Assembly (NCBI RefSeq): GCF_000311745.1
Contig: NZ_HE978532.1
Location: forward strand, 367,774 to 431,773
Direction of reading: 5' to 3'
DNA length: 64,000 bases
From: Anaerococcus obesiensis ph10
Lineage (GTDB): Bacteria > Bacillota > Clostridia > Tissierellales > Peptoniphilaceae
A program made the translations under genes and the position numbers. How positions within the stretch are numbered: the stretch's first letter is position 1; each line of letters opens with the position of its first letter. Shown in pieces: positions 27,495 to 37,861 of this stretch. Under the pieces are notes generated by a model. The model had not been told where the DNA came from, ran no database searches, and worked only from the letters and a program-made list of their open reading frames with translations.

Positions 27495-28817
27495 TTAAAG
27501 ATTTTTCCAAATTTTTGCAGCTCTTTGTCTTGAATCTGCATGGATTTTTGCTTGGTCGACTGTTGTAATTATTTTATCTTTCATTACAAATTTTCCATTT
27601 ATAATTGTATCGTTTACAAGCCTTCCTGTTAAACCAAATAAACTATGTCCACCCCAATTGTCTTTGTTGATTGGTGTATATGGATCGTAATTTATTGTAA
27701 TTAAATCTGCATAAGCTCCCTTTTTGATTCTTCCTACTTCATTGTTTAGGAAATGTGAAACTATGTCAGGGTTATTTTTAAATTGCATTTCCAAAGTTTC
27801 TCCAAATCCTTTTGTTGGATCTTGGGTATTGTGAGCTTGGATAATATTTGAAACTTTCATTGATTCAAACATATCGTTTGTATAGGCATCTGTTCCTATT
27901 CCTACTTTTAATCCTTTTTCAAAAAATCTATTTACTGGAGGAACTCCTACTGCATTGTTCATATTTGATTCTGGATTGAAAATTACTGGAGTATTATTTT
28001 TCTTTAATATCTCCATTTCTCTTCCGTTTATATGAACACAGTGAATAGCAAGTGAATTTTCATTTATTATGCCAAAATCATTTAGTCTTTCTACAATTCT
28101 TTTGCCATATTTTCTTTGACAATCCCATTGGTCTTCGATTCCTTCTGCTACGTGAACATGGAAGCCGTTATAAACTCCATCCATTGCATCAAGAGCTTTT
28201 TCTAATGACTCATCTGAAAGAGTAAATGATGCGTGGAGTCCAAATAATCCTCTTAGCATATCATCATTTTCTTTTTGAGAATATTTAATCCAATCTACGT
28301 TTTCTTTTATTTCTTTATCTCTAATTTCAGCTCCATCACGATCTGATAATTCATAGCAAAGATTTGTTCTAATTCCTACTTCTTTTGCAGCTTCTCCAAG
28401 AGTAAATAGAGAATTTTCTACAGAATTTGGTCCTGAATGGTGGTCAATTACTGTTGTAACTCCATTTGCTATTGATTCCATATAAGTTGTTAGGGCATTT
28501 AATCTTACATCTTCTGTTGTAAGTTCCCTATCAAGAGCCCACCACAAATTTTCTAAGACATTAAAGAAATTATCTGTTGGTTTTGAAACTGCCATTCCTC
28601 TTGCATAAGCTGAATAAATATGTGAGTGAGCACAAATCATTCCTGGCATAAGAAGTTTTCCTTTTAAATCAATTACTTCTTCATCAGGATATTTTTTTAA
28701 AATATCCTGATTTTCTCCAACATCTTCTATTAATTTGTCCTTGATATAAACTGCGCCGTTTTCATAAAAATTATTATTTTCATCGTTTGTAATTATTAGG
28801 CAATTTGATAATATCAT
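27495..28817 (-). CDS. ssnA: SsnA-type aminohydrolase
   Basis: This metal-dependent amidohydrolase of the ATZ/TRZ class is found in the E. coli yge/ygf purine cluster as SsnA. The 440-aa sequence has MPGMICAHSHIYSAYARGM near residue 60, GFHVHVAEGIEDQWD, LAIHCVHI and GTDAYTNDMFESM, the usual metal and substrate positions. It follows ygfK with 9 bases between. Deamination of an aminated purine or a ring-opened intermediate is likely, but its true substrate is not settled. Confidence 0.9.
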   Translation of the reverse strand: MILSNCLIITNDENNNFYENGAVYIKDKLIEDVGENQDILKKYPDEEVIDLKGKLLMPGMICAHSHIYSAYARGMAVSKPTDNFFNVLENLWWALDRELTTEDVRLNALTTYMESIANGVTTVIDHHSGPNSVENSLFTLGEAAKEVGIRTNLCYELSDRDGAEIRDKEIKENVDWIKYSQKENDDMLRGLFGLHASFTLSDESLEKALDAMDGVYNGFHVHVAEGIEDQWDCQRKYGKRIVERLNDFGIINENSLAIHCVHINGREMEILKKNNTPVIFNPESNMNNAVGVPPVNRFFEKGLKVGIGTDAYTNDMFESMKVSNIIQAHNTQDPTKGFGETLEMQFKNNPDIVSHFLNNEVGRIKKGAYADLITINYDPYTPINKDNWGGHSLFGLTGRLVNDTIINGKFVMKDKIITTVDQAKIHADSRQRAAKIWKNL

Positions 28818-28826
28818 CTTATCTCC

Positions 28827-31800
28827 TTATGAATTTAAAATTTCACTTGGCTTTATATAGAAAGCATAGTTTTCTTCGATAGCTTTTATTAATTTTTGCA
28901 TATTTTCTGACAAATCATCTAAGTTTTCTGTTTCAATTACTTTGCCATTTTCAAGTCTAACTAGATATTTATTACCATCTTTTAAGAAACCTGTATTTGT
29001 TGAATCATCAAAGTCTTCTTTTGTCCAAAATACTGTAAGTTTATCTTTGTAAGGACGTCCTGCATGTGGGCAATAGAATCCACAGTTTCCACATTCATTA
29101 CACATTCCATCTAAGTGGATTATTTGATGAAGATTATTAAATCCATCAACTTTTATAGCTACGTTTGCTCTGTTTGGACAAACTTCTGTACACATTTCAC
29201 AAATTTGATTACATTTTAAACATCTGTATCCTTCATTTTTGCCTTGGATTTTTTCTTGAAGTCTTCCTCTTTTTTCAAAAATTATTTTGTTTTGTTCTTT
29301 AACTTCAAATTTTTCAAAATCATTTTCTAGATTTTCTTTTGCTAAAATATCAAGACAAACTGCTTTTGCTTCTCCCATTGCTTTTACAATAGTGCTTGCT
29401 CCAGCTCTACAATCTCCAATTACATAAACATTGTCGATATTTGTTTCGTAATTTTCTGTAGTTTTTACATTGCCCCAATCATCTAAATTAACATTATTTT
29501 CTTTGAATGCGCTTGTATCTACTCTTGCACCTGTTGCACCAATTACTGTATCAAATTCAAGATCAAGTTTTTCTCCTGTTGAATTGATTGATCTTCTTCC
29601 AGATTCATCAAATTCTCCAAGTTCCATTTTTTCGCATTTTAAAACTTTTCCGTCATAAGAATAAGGAGCTACTAATTCATAAATTTTGTGTCCTTCTTCT
29701 TTTACATCATTTACTTCTTCTTGAGTTGCAGGCATGTAAGCTTCTGTTCTTCTATAAACTAAGGCTACGCTTTCAACTCCTTCAAGTCTTGCAGCAGTTC
29801 TTGTACAATCCATAGCTACATCTCCTGCACCTACAACTGCAACTTTTTTACCAACATTTGCCTTGCCATTCATTCTTACATCCCACAAGAAATCAAGAGC
29901 ATCAAGGATATTTTCGCTTCCTTCTTTTACTGGAGATCTTCCCTTCTCCCAAGCACCTGTTGCTGCAATTATATAATCATAATCTTTTTTCAATTCTTCG
30001 TAAGATTCTGTTACTTCAGAATCAAAAACAAATTTTACGCCTTGTTTTACAGCAATTTGGTAATCTCTTTCGATTTGTTCATCAGAAATTCTAAATTTAG
30101 GAATAACATGGCTTACAATTCCGTAAGGTTTTGACAATTTTTCTCTTACTGTAACGTCCATTCCATTTCTTCTTAGATAAGATGCTACAGCAATTCCACC
30201 AGGACCTGCTCCTATAACAAGAACTTTTTTGTCTGATTTTATTTCTGATTCTTTAATATTTTCTACAAACTTATCTTGAGCCTTATCAGCTGCTATAAGT
30301 TTCATATCTCTTATTTGAAGGCTCTTTTCATAGTCAACTCTTGTACAATGATCTTGGCAATAATGTGCACAAAGTTTTCCAAGAATTGTTGGTGCAGTAT
30401 TGTCCATCGCAATAACTTCAATCGCCTTATCGTATTCACATTCAGCAACTAATTGCAAATATTCAGGAATTTGTTGTTGGATTGGACAGCCACCATCTTT
30501 ACAAGGAGCCTTATAGCAATCTGTAAGTGGAAGAGTTGAATTTGTTTTTCTTGATCCAACTTTTTCTCTGTACAGTTTATTATTAACCCATTCGTTTATG
30601 ATTTTATCTCTAAGTTTTACAGTTTTTTCTACATCAACATCGTGAAGTTTATCACTTAATAAATCCTCAGTTTCTTTTGCCAATTGGTTAAATCTTAAAT
30701 ATCCACCTGGTTTAAGAATTGTTGTAGCAACTGTAATTGGTTGACCTAAAGCTTCAAAAATTTCTTTAATATTTCTAGCATCAGCTCCACCAGAATATGA
30801 CATTGGAAGTTTGCCATCAAATTTTTCTGAAAGCATAGCTGCCATAGAAATAGTTAATGGAAGAAGAGCTCTTCCTGACATATACATTTCTTCTGCTGGA
30901 AGTTCATTTCTTTTTACATCAACTGGGAAAGTATTTGTAAGCTTTACACCAAAGGCAAGATCATTTTTCTTTGCAAGTTCTAATAATCTTTCAATCATAA
31001 CGACTGCATCTTCGTATTGAAGGTCATCTTTGAAATGGAAATCTGTAAAAGAAATATAATCAAAGCCCATATCATCAAGGGTTTTTCTTGCATATTCGTA
31101 ACCTAACATTGTTGGATTACATTTTATAAATGTAGATATTTTCTTTTCATCTATTAGATATGATGCAATTTTTTCAATTTCTTCTGCAGGACAACCGTGA
31201 AGGGTTGAAAGAGTTATAGAATCACAAATATTTGTGCTGATTTTTTCTAAATCTTTTTTATCAAATTTTGAAAATTTATCGATATTTTCTTCAAGATATA
31301 ATTTACATTCTTTAAATACTTCTGTGTCTTTAGCATTTCTTAAATTTTCAATATATGTATCAATTTTTTCAGATTTTATTCCTTCAAGATCATAACCTAC
31401 TGACATATTGTAAGCAAAATCTTTTTTATCAGAAATATTTAATTCTTTCGCCAAAGCAATAATTGCAAAATATGCTTTTACATATTCATTGTAAGCTTCT
31501 TTTACTGTAAGCTCTGTTGACCATTCACAGTTATAACATTCATCTTCCGAATTTATACATGGTTTTGCAACAGCTTTTTGTATATCTACTCCATCAAGTT
31601 TTTGAACTGTTTTTAATTCAATAAATCTTGCTCCTGCAAGATAGGATGCTAGAATATTTTGGGCAAGTTGAGATTGAGGACCTGCTGCAGGGCCTACTGC
31701 TGATGAAATCTCATCTCCAAAAACAGTTTTTAACATTTTTCCCGATTCATTTTTGTAGAATTTTTCTTTTTTAATTCCAAAAATAGAACCTTCATTCTTA

Positions 31801-31862
31801 TATTCTTCCAAAGCCCAATTCATTAGGTCTTTAAAAGGTATAGGTCTCATAAATTCACTCAT
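28827..31862 (-). CDS. ygfK: YgfK-type iron-sulfur flavoprotein (putative selenate reductase subunit)
   Basis: This 1011-aa multidomain oxidoreductase has an N-terminal dihydropyrimidine dehydrogenase/dihydroorotate dehydrogenase-like barrel (SSAVGPAAGPQSQLAQNIL, LSTLHGCPAEEIE). A central glutamate-synthase small-subunit-like module has two dinucleotide folds (VLVIGAGPGGIAVASYLRR near residue 575, VAVVGAGDVAMDCTRTAARL). C-terminal cysteine motifs for [4Fe-4S] clusters are CLKCNQICEMCTEVCP and CNECGNCGFYCP. The name selenate reductase is historical. In purine clusters it more plausibly reduces a nucleobase-derived ring or ureide. Confidence 0.9.
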   Translation of the reverse strand: MSEFMRPIPFKDLMNWALEEYKNEGSIFGIKKEKFYKNESGKMLKTVFGDEISSAVGPAAGPQSQLAQNILASYLAGARFIELKTVQKLDGVDIQKAVAKPCINSEDECYNCEWSTELTVKEAYNEYVKAYFAIIALAKELNISDKKDFAYNMSVGYDLEGIKSEKIDTYIENLRNAKDTEVFKECKLYLEENIDKFSKFDKKDLEKISTNICDSITLSTLHGCPAEEIEKIASYLIDEKKISTFIKCNPTMLGYEYARKTLDDMGFDYISFTDFHFKDDLQYEDAVVMIERLLELAKKNDLAFGVKLTNTFPVDVKRNELPAEEMYMSGRALLPLTISMAAMLSEKFDGKLPMSYSGGADARNIKEIFEALGQPITVATTILKPGGYLRFNQLAKETEDLLSDKLHDVDVEKTVKLRDKIINEWVNNKLYREKVGSRKTNSTLPLTDCYKAPCKDGGCPIQQQIPEYLQLVAECEYDKAIEVIAMDNTAPTILGKLCAHYCQDHCTRVDYEKSLQIRDMKLIAADKAQDKFVENIKESEIKSDKKVLVIGAGPGGIAVASYLRRNGMDVTVREKLSKPYGIVSHVIPKFRISDEQIERDYQIAVKQGVKFVFDSEVTESYEELKKDYDYIIAATGAWEKGRSPVKEGSENILDALDFLWDVRMNGKANVGKKVAVVGAGDVAMDCTRTAARLEGVESVALVYRRTEAYMPATQEEVNDVKEEGHKIYELVAPYSYDGKVLKCEKMELGEFDESGRRSINSTGEKLDLEFDTVIGATGARVDTSAFKENNVNLDDWGNVKTTENYETNIDNVYVIGDCRAGASTIVKAMGEAKAVCLDILAKENLENDFEKFEVKEQNKIIFEKRGRLQEKIQGKNEGYRCLKCNQICEMCTEVCPNRANVAIKVDGFNNLHQIIHLDGMCNECGNCGFYCPHAGRPYKDKLTVFWTKEDFDDSTNTGFLKDGNKYLVRLENGKVIETENLDDLSENMQKLIKAIEENYAFYIKPSEILNS

Positions 31863-32125
31863 TTTTTACTCCTTTTTTATGGGTTTTTATTTTTCAAATC
31901 GACAAAAATAGCGTTTTCTTTTTCTATAATTTTTTTTGAAAAATTTATAAAGATGAGGGTAGGAGAACTTCCCTCTCTTTTTAATTTTTCTAGTATATTT
32001 AAAATAAGCAATTTTTATAAGAAAGTCTTCCGCCAAGAAAGTGCAAATGACTTATTTTATTTTTATAAAAACTGATTATTTATTTTGCTATTTAAAAGTC
32101 AAATTTATAAAAATCTATAAAATTT
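31863..32125. other. Intergenic leader of ygfK-ssnA, no gene
   Basis: About 260 bases contain no ORF and no RNA class I recognise. On the minus strand there is a GAGGG/CCCTC hairpin (plus-strand 31953-31977) and, further upstream, a GC-richer patch (TTGGCGGAAGACTT) in otherwise AT-only sequence. The operon behind it would need a promoter here if the palindrome at 32126 terminates ygeY. Confidence 0.4.
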
Positions 32126-32157
32126 ATATCAAGAAAGGCTTAAGCCTTTCTTGATAT
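32126..32157 (-). terminator. Perfect 32-bp palindrome, terminator of ygeY
   Basis: The arm ATATCAAGAAAGGCTT is followed directly by its reverse complement with no loop spacer. It begins 8 bases past the ygeY stop. It is T/A-rich on both sides, so it may act in both directions. Confidence 0.8.
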
Positions 32158-32164
32158 TTTTAAT

Positions 32165-33484
32165 TTATTTTATATATTCAAGTGGAAGAACTGCGTATGT
32201 TGCTGCACAAGTTACTAAATCTTGTTTGAATGTAACTTCGTTTGGTGCGTGAGCTTGATCTTCTGCTCCTGGTCCAAATCCTATTACTGGAATATTGTGT
32301 CTTCCCATTATAGCAACACCGTTTGTTGAGAATGTCCATTTATCTGTTAATGGTAAATCTTTTCTCTTTTCAATTTCTTTTTCTACATTTGGTGCAATTC
32401 TTTTATCTCCATAAAGACCTTTGTATGCTCTTTCTAATGCTTTTGTTACTTCGTGATCTTCTGGAATTACCCATGTTGGGAAATAGCATTCTTGTTTTTT
32501 GCTTACGCCAGTCCATGATGGTCTTTCGTAATCATACATTGTAACTTTTGCGCCGAATTTTTTAGCTGATGGTAAATCTTCAATTTCTTTTATGCAAGAC
32601 TCCCATGTTTCTCCAGCTGTCATTCTTCTATCAAGTGAAATTGCACAAGAATCTGCAACTGCACATCTTGATGGAGAAGTATAGAAAATTTGGCTTGTTG
32701 TAACTGTTCCACGTCCTAAGAAGTTTGCTTCTTTGTATTCAGGATTATATTTTTCGTCAAGCATTTTTACAAGACCTTTTATTTCTACTGAATCGTCTGC
32801 TGGATTTTCGTTTAATTGTTCAATTTCGTTAAGGATTTTTGCCATTTTATAAATTGCGTTATCTCCTCTTTCTGGAGCTGAACCGTGGCAAGAAACACCT
32901 TTAACTTCTACACGAATTTCCATTCTTCCTCTTTGTCCTCTGTAGATTCCACCGTCTGTTGGTTCTGTTGAAACTACAAATTCTGGTTTGATTCCTTCTT
33001 CTTCAATCATATATAACCAGCAGTTTCCATCACAGTCTTCTTCTTGAACTGTTCCTGTAACTAAAACTCTATATTTATCATTTAAGAATCCTAAATCTTT
33101 CATGATTTTTGCTCCGTAAACTGCTGATACGATTCCACCTAATTGGTCTGAGCCACCACGACCACCAATTAAATTTTCATCTTCAAATCCTTCGTATGGA
33201 TCAAATTCCCAGTTATCAATATTTCCAATTCCTACTGTATCAATGTGACCATCAAATGCGATTTGTTTTTCGCCTGTACCCATTTCGCCAAGTACATTTC
33301 CTTGACCATCAATCCAAGCCTTATTAAAGCCTAGTTTTTCCATTTCTTCTTTTATTCTTTTTGATTTATCGCCTTCTTCGCAAGATTCTCCATGTTTTAA
33401 GATTAAATCTCTCAAGAAAGCATTCATATCTTCTGAATAATTTTGAGCAGTTTCTTTTACTAAATCATAATTAATTTCTGTCAT
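32165..33484 (-). CDS. ygeY: YgeY-type M20 peptidase/deacylase
   Basis: This 439-aa M20-family metallohydrolase has [14 protein letters not shown] (first metal residues), [31 protein letters not shown] and the C-terminal [15 protein letters not shown]. This order matches YgeY of the E. coli purine-catabolic cluster. It is the third gene of the ygeX-ygeW-ygeY unit. The proposed function is hydrolysis of an acylated or ureido amino acid intermediate, inferred from neighbours. The start has AAAGGAGA. Confidence 0.9.
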   Translation of the reverse strand: MTEINYDLVKETAQNYSEDMNAFLRDLILKHGESCEEGDKSKRIKEEMEKLGFNKAWIDGQGNVLGEMGTGEKQIAFDGHIDTVGIGNIDNWEFDPYEGFEDENLIGGRGGSDQLGGIVSAVYGAKIMKDLGFLNDKYRVLVTGTVQEEDCDGNCWLYMIEEEGIKPEFVVSTEPTDGGIYRGQRGRMEIRVEVKGVSCHGSAPERGDNAIYKMAKILNEIEQLNENPADDSVEIKGLVKMLDEKYNPEYKEANFLGRGTVTTSQIFYTSPSRCAVADSCAISLDRRMTAGETWESCIKEIEDLPSAKKFGAKVTMYDYERPSWTGVSKKQECYFPTWVIPEDHEVTKALERAYKGLYGDKRIAPNVEKEIEKRKDLPLTDKWTFSTNGVAIMGRHNIPVIGFGPGAEDQAHAPNEVTFKQDLVTCAATYAVLPLEYIK

Positions 33485-33512
33485 TTAAATCTCCTTTTAA
33501 ATTTTAAAATTC

Positions 33513-34727
33513 TTATTTATTTTCGTCTTCTTTGTCAACTAATCTTTCTTTGTTAGCTTCAATTAATTTTTCAATTGTAGCTTTAGGATCTTTAACTTTT
33601 TGTAAGAATATCATTGCAGCAATTATATATGGTTTAAAGCTTGCTTCTTTGTAAAGTGGATCTCTATATCTATCAAATACAGATTCATCAACTTCTCCAT
33701 CTTCACATGAAAGTCCTGTTATATCTGCTGGAAGACAGTGCATGTATAAAGCTTTACCATCTTTTGTAAGTTTCATCATTTCTTCTGTACAAGCCCAGTC
33801 CATGTGTTCTTTGTTTTGTTCAAGAAGTCTTTGTTCAAGTTCATCAATTCCTTTTTGATCTCCTTTTGCATAAAGGTCTGTTCTTTCTTCCATAGCTGCA
33901 AATGGAGCCCAAGATTTTGGATAAACTATATCAGCATCTTTGAAAGCTTCTTCCATTGAATTTGTTTTTGTAAAGCTTCCGCCGTATTTTTTAGCATTTT
34001 CTTCTGCAATTTCTTCAACTTCTGGCATTATTTCGTATCCTTCTGGATGAGCTAAAACTACATCCATTCCAAATCTTGTAAATAAACCTGAAATTCCTTG
34101 AGGAACTGAAAGTGGTTTACCATAAGATGGAGAATAAGCCCAAGTCATAGCAACTTTTTTGCCTTTAAGATTTTCAATTCCACCAAATTCGTGAATAACG
34201 TGAAGTAAATCTGCCATAGCTTGAGTTGGATGGTCAATATCGCATTGAAGGTTTACAAGGTGTGGTCTTTGTTCAAGAACGCCGTGATCATATCCTTCTT
34301 GTACATATTCAGCAAAGTCTTTCATATATTTGTAGCCTTTGCCTATATACATATCATCTCTTATTCCAACTGTATCAGCCATAAATGAAATCATGTTAGC
34401 TGTTTCTTTTACAGTTTCACCGTGAGCTTGTTGTGATTTTCCTTCGTCTAAGTCTTGAACTTCAAGTCCTAGCATATTTGCAGCTGATGCGTAAGAAAAT
34501 CTTGTTCTTGTTGAATTATCTCTAAATAATGAAATAGCAAGTCCTGAATCAAAGATTTTTGGAGAAATGTTTTTTTCTCTCATTGCTCTTAATGTATCAG
34601 CAACTGTAAAAATTGCTTCAAGCTCATCTTGTGATTTATCCCATGTGTGGAAAAAGTCATCGTGGTATAAGTTTTCAAAATCTAAGCCTTCTAATTTTTC
34701 TAATAATTTGTTAATATCTTGTGTCAT
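33513..34727 (-). CDS. ygeW: YgeW-type knotted carbamoyltransferase
   Basis: This is a member of the aspartate/ornithine carbamoyltransferase superfamily. The carbamoyl-phosphate motif FRDNSTRTRFSYASAANMLG is near residue 70, DIDHPTQAMADLLHV follows, and MHCLPADITGLSCEDGEVDESVFD carries the C-terminal substrate loop. The 404-aa length and the long insertion fit YgeW, not OTCase. In purine fermentation it could run toward carbamoyl phosphate and so yield ATP through a kinase not seen here. Which ureido substrate it uses remains unresolved. Confidence 0.9.
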   Translation of the reverse strand: MTQDINKLLEKLEGLDFENLYHDDFFHTWDKSQDELEAIFTVADTLRAMREKNISPKIFDSGLAISLFRDNSTRTRFSYASAANMLGLEVQDLDEGKSQQAHGETVKETANMISFMADTVGIRDDMYIGKGYKYMKDFAEYVQEGYDHGVLEQRPHLVNLQCDIDHPTQAMADLLHVIHEFGGIENLKGKKVAMTWAYSPSYGKPLSVPQGISGLFTRFGMDVVLAHPEGYEIMPEVEEIAEENAKKYGGSFTKTNSMEEAFKDADIVYPKSWAPFAAMEERTDLYAKGDQKGIDELEQRLLEQNKEHMDWACTEEMMKLTKDGKALYMHCLPADITGLSCEDGEVDESVFDRYRDPLYKEASFKPYIIAAMIFLQKVKDPKATIEKLIEANKERLVDKEDENK

Positions 34728-34739
34728 TAATTTTTTCTC

Positions 34740-35984
34740 CTATCTAATTATTTTTTTATATTCAAATTTTTCATCGTTTGTATAATATCCATCCCAAACT
34801 ACTTTTCTGTAGTGTTCGAAGTCTGTATCTCCTTCTGTTGAGATAAATAAAATCACTGAATTTTCATCTAATTTTAATTTTTCTTTTATATCTTTTAAAT
34901 CTTCTCTTTGTAAAATTTCACTAACAGCTCCAACAGTTGCTGCTCCAGATTCTCCAGATATAACTCTCTCATCTTCTCCAATTGGATTTCCCAAAATTCT
35001 CATTCCTCTTGCAGCCGAACTATCTGGAACTGATAAAAATGCGTCAACGTAAGATTTTAAAATTGGGTATCCGACAGTAACTGGTTCTCCACAAGCAAGC
35101 CCTGCCATGATTGTATTCATTTCGCCTTCAACGTTGTGGATTTTGCCGTCATTTATTTTTGCTGTTAGGTAGTTACAATTTGCTTTTTCTGGCTCGATTA
35201 GTCCTATAAAAGGTTTCTCACTTCCCTTATATTCGTCTGAGAAAAATCCTGTTACTCCAGTTGCAAAAGAGCCTACTCCTGCTTGTAAGAATATGTGAGT
35301 TGGTTTTTTGCCTGCTTCTTTTAATTGATCAGATGCTTCTTTTGCAAGAGTTGAATATCCTTGAATAATCCATGTAGGAATTTCTTCATATCCTTCCCAA
35401 GCTGTATCTTGAACCATAATATATCCTTTTTCTTCAGCATATTTGTTGGCAAGTCTTACGCAAGCATCGTAGTTAAGTCCATCCATAATGTCACATTTAG
35501 CGCCAGTTTTTCTGATATTATCTCTTCTTTCAAGAGCTGATCCGTCAGGCATCAATACCACGCAATCTTGTTCTAATTGTTGGCTTGTCCAAGCAACTCC
35601 TCTACCATGATTTCCATCAGTTGCTGTAATAAAAGTTACCTTGCCTAATTTTTCTTTGATTTCAGGAGAAATCAATTTCTCATAAGGTAGATCATCTAAA
35701 TCCATATCAAGTTTTTGGGCTATGTATTTTGCCATAGCATAAGATCCTCCCAAAACTTTAAAAGCATTGAGACCAAATCTTAATGACTCGTCTTTGACAA
35801 ATATATCCTCCACACCAAATAAATCTGCAAGATTGTTTAATCTTTTTAATGGTGTTACAGAATATTGGGGAAAGCTCGCATGAAATTTTTGAGCTTTTGA
35901 AGATTCTTCTTCATTAATAAAACTTAAATCAGCTAAATCTTCCAAATTTCTTTCATTTAAAACTATATTAAAACTCTCTTTCAA
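34740..35984 (-). CDS. ygeX: 2,3-Diaminopropionate ammonia-lyase
   Basis: This PLP enzyme converts 2,3-diaminopropionate to pyruvate and two ammonia. The PLP lysine lies in SLRFGLNAFKVLGGSYAM near residue 75. A catalytic-domain ATDGNHGRGVAW and a VFLQAGVGSFATGVTGF-like glycine loop follow. I place the start at TTG 35984 behind AAAGGAG. The upstream in-frame ATG at 36032 would overlap the promoter. It heads the ygeX-ygeW-ygeY unit, so the purine skeleton is probably drained to pyruvate here. Confidence 0.9.
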   Translation of the reverse strand: MKESFNIVLNERNLEDLADLSFINEEESSKAQKFHASFPQYSVTPLKRLNNLADLFGVEDIFVKDESLRFGLNAFKVLGGSYAMAKYIAQKLDMDLDDLPYEKLISPEIKEKLGKVTFITATDGNHGRGVAWTSQQLEQDCVVLMPDGSALERRDNIRKTGAKCDIMDGLNYDACVRLANKYAEEKGYIMVQDTAWEGYEEIPTWIIQGYSTLAKEASDQLKEAGKKPTHIFLQAGVGSFATGVTGFFSDEYKGSEKPFIGLIEPEKANCNYLTAKINDGKIHNVEGEMNTIMAGLACGEPVTVGYPILKSYVDAFLSVPDSSAARGMRILGNPIGEDERVISGESGAATVGAVSEILQREDLKDIKEKLKLDENSVILFISTEGDTDFEHYRKVVWDGYYTNDEKFEYKKIIR

Positions 35985-36017
35985 TCTTTTCTCCTTTCTA
36001 GAACTTCTTCTGGTATT

Positions 36018-36046
36018 ATAGTAACATATCACACATCAAAATGCAA
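36018..36046 (-). promoter_or_regulatory. Promoter of ygeX-ygeW-ygeY
   Basis: On the minus strand, TTGCAT (36046-36041) and TACTAT (36023-36018) are separated by 17 bp. The latter overlaps a TATAAT three bases further on. Confidence 0.55.
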
Positions 36047-36238
36047 TACTTTTTAAAAATGTTTTCAAAAATTTTTTTAATTTTTTATCTTTTAATATTT
36101 TTCTATTTTAAATTTTTATTTTCCTGTGAAATTTTTTCGAAAAATTTCTATTCAAATTTTTTCTTTCATTAAATTTTTCGTATAGTATAATTTAAATAGA
36201 GTATTTAAAATTCAATAATTTATAGAAAGAAGGAAGAT

Positions 36239-37258
36239 ATGTCTAATATAGAACTAGAAGTTTGCGGGGGTTGTAATGCGAAAATCCCCCAAGAAAGTCT
36301 AGGCGAAACTTTATCTTCTATTAAAAATTTTAAAAGAGATGATGTTTTGATTGGATACGATACCATGGATGATTGTGCTCTTATAAGAGTTGATAAAAAT
36401 AATGGAATTGTATCTACCCTAGATTTTTTCCCGCCGATGGTTTCTGACCCATATATTTTTGGACAAATCGCTGCGGCAAATGCCCTATCAGATATTTATG
36501 CTATGGGAGCTGAACCAATTTGTGGGCTAAATATTGTTTTGTTTCCTGAAGATGAAGATATAAATATTTTGAAAAAAATTCTCCAAGGAGGTGCAAGCAA
36601 GGTTATAGAAGCTGGTGCATCTCTTGTAGGCGGTCATTCAATTCATGATCCAAAAATAAAATACGGACTTTCTGTAACGGGAAAAGTCGATATTGATAAA
36701 GTTTGGAAAAATAATACGCCAAAGGAAAAAGATATTTTGATTTTAACCAAGCCTTTGGGGGTAACTTTAGTTACAAATGCCTACGGGATTGATATTCTTG
36801 GACAAAAAGAAATGGATAAGGCCATTTCTTCTATGATATTTTTAAACAAATATGCCAAGGAGATTTTGGAAAAATATAGGATAAGCTCAGCTACTGATGT
36901 TACTGGTTTTTCTTTTATGGGGCACTTGTCAGAAATGCTTGGCGATAAATATTCTGCCATAATTGATTCTAAAAATATTCCAATCCTTGATGGAGCAAAA
37001 AAAGCTGCAAGCGAATTTGTTTTTACCAAGGGAGGGCAAAGAAATAGGATGCATATGGAAAATATGGTGGAATTTCTTGTTGATAACTTTGCTCTTGAGG
37101 AAGTTTTATACGATCCTCAAACATCTGGAGGACTTTTGGTAAGTATTAATAAGGATGATGCAAAAGACGCCTTGGAAGAATTAAGAAAAAATAATATAAA
37201 TGCAAAAATTGTTGGTCAAATAAGTAAAAAATATGATAAATCAATATTTATCGAATAA
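36239..37258 (+). CDS. selD: Selenide, water dikinase (selenophosphate synthetase)
   Basis: This enzyme makes selenophosphate from selenide and ATP. The N-terminal catalytic motif is CGGCNAK (Cys9, Cys12, Lys15); the usual Cys/Sec position is encoded as cysteine with a normal codon. DTMDDCALIRVD, STLDFFPPMVSDPYIFGQIAAANALSDIYAMGA and LVGGHSIHDP follow as in AIR-synthase folds. At 339 aa it is complete. It is divergent from the purine operon and first in a selenium gene set, so selenophosphate probably goes to the labile selenium of the Mo-hydroxylases. No selA/selB/selC is visible here. Confidence 0.95.
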   Translation: MSNIELEVCGGCNAKIPQESLGETLSSIKNFKRDDVLIGYDTMDDCALIRVDKNNGIVSTLDFFPPMVSDPYIFGQIAAANALSDIYAMGAEPICGLNIVLFPEDEDINILKKILQGGASKVIEAGASLVGGHSIHDPKIKYGLSVTGKVDIDKVWKNNTPKEKDILILTKPLGVTLVTNAYGIDILGQKEMDKAISSMIFLNKYAKEILEKYRISSATDVTGFSFMGHLSEMLGDKYSAIIDSKNIPILDGAKKAASEFVFTKGGQRNRMHMENMVEFLVDNFALEEVLYDPQTSGGLLVSINKDDAKDALEELRKNNINAKIVGQISKKYDKSIFIE

Positions 37259-37270
37259 AAATAAAGGAGT

Positions 37271-37861
37271 ATGAAAATGAAAGAAATTGATGCTAGAGGA
37301 ATCGAATGTCCAATGCCTGTAATTATGGCAAAAAGAGAAATTAAAAATGGAGAAGAAAATTTTTATGTGCTTGTAAATGAGGACATAGCTGTAGAAAATT
37401 TGAAAAAACTTGCAAAAGAAACTAACTTTGATATTGAAATCGAAGAAAAAGAAGATGGAGTTTTCAAATTAACTTTTAATAAAAATGAAGAAAAAACAGA
37501 GAAAGATGATAAGGGAGAAAGCCTATCTTCTTCTTATGTTGTGGTTTTTGATTCTGATAAAATCGGAGATGGAGATGAAGATTTTTCAAAATCTTTATTG
37601 GAAAGTTTCTTAGTTTCAATAACTGAAGCAGACGTTCTTCCAAAATTTGTAATTTGCTACAACAAGGGAGTATTTTTGACAACTCAAAGAGAAAATACCA
37701 TAGAAGATTTGAAAAAACTTGCTGATAATGGAGTAGAAATTATCTCTTGCGGTCTTTGCCTTGACCACTATGGAGTAAAGGAAGAATTAAAAGTTGGAAG
37801 AATTTCAAATATGTACGAAATCTCTTCTCTAATGAGAACTCATCACACCATTAGACCATAA
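37271..37861 (+). CDS. yedF: Selenium metabolism protein YedF
   Basis: This 196-aa protein has an N-terminal TusA/SirA-like domain (IDARGIECPMPVIMAKREI, with the conserved Cys13) and a C-terminal DsrE-like domain ending in EIISCGLCLDHYGVKEELKVGRISNMYEI. This two-domain form is a known companion of selD. It begins 12 bases after selD, and its stop overlaps the next start. It probably acts as a selenium/sulfur carrier. Confidence 0.92.
   Translation: MKMKEIDARGIECPMPVIMAKREIKNGEENFYVLVNEDIAVENLKKLAKETNFDIEIEEKEDGVFKLTFNKNEEKTEKDDKGESLSSSYVVVFDSDKIGDGDEDFSKSLLESFLVSITEADVLPKFVICYNKGVFLTTQRENTIEDLKKLADNGVEIISCGLCLDHYGVKEELKVGRISNMYEISSLMRTHHTIRP

Noticed and set aside
36239-37258. Selenocysteine-encoding SelD
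   Set aside because: The catalytic position is an ordinary cysteine codon in CGGCNAK, with no in-frame TGA.
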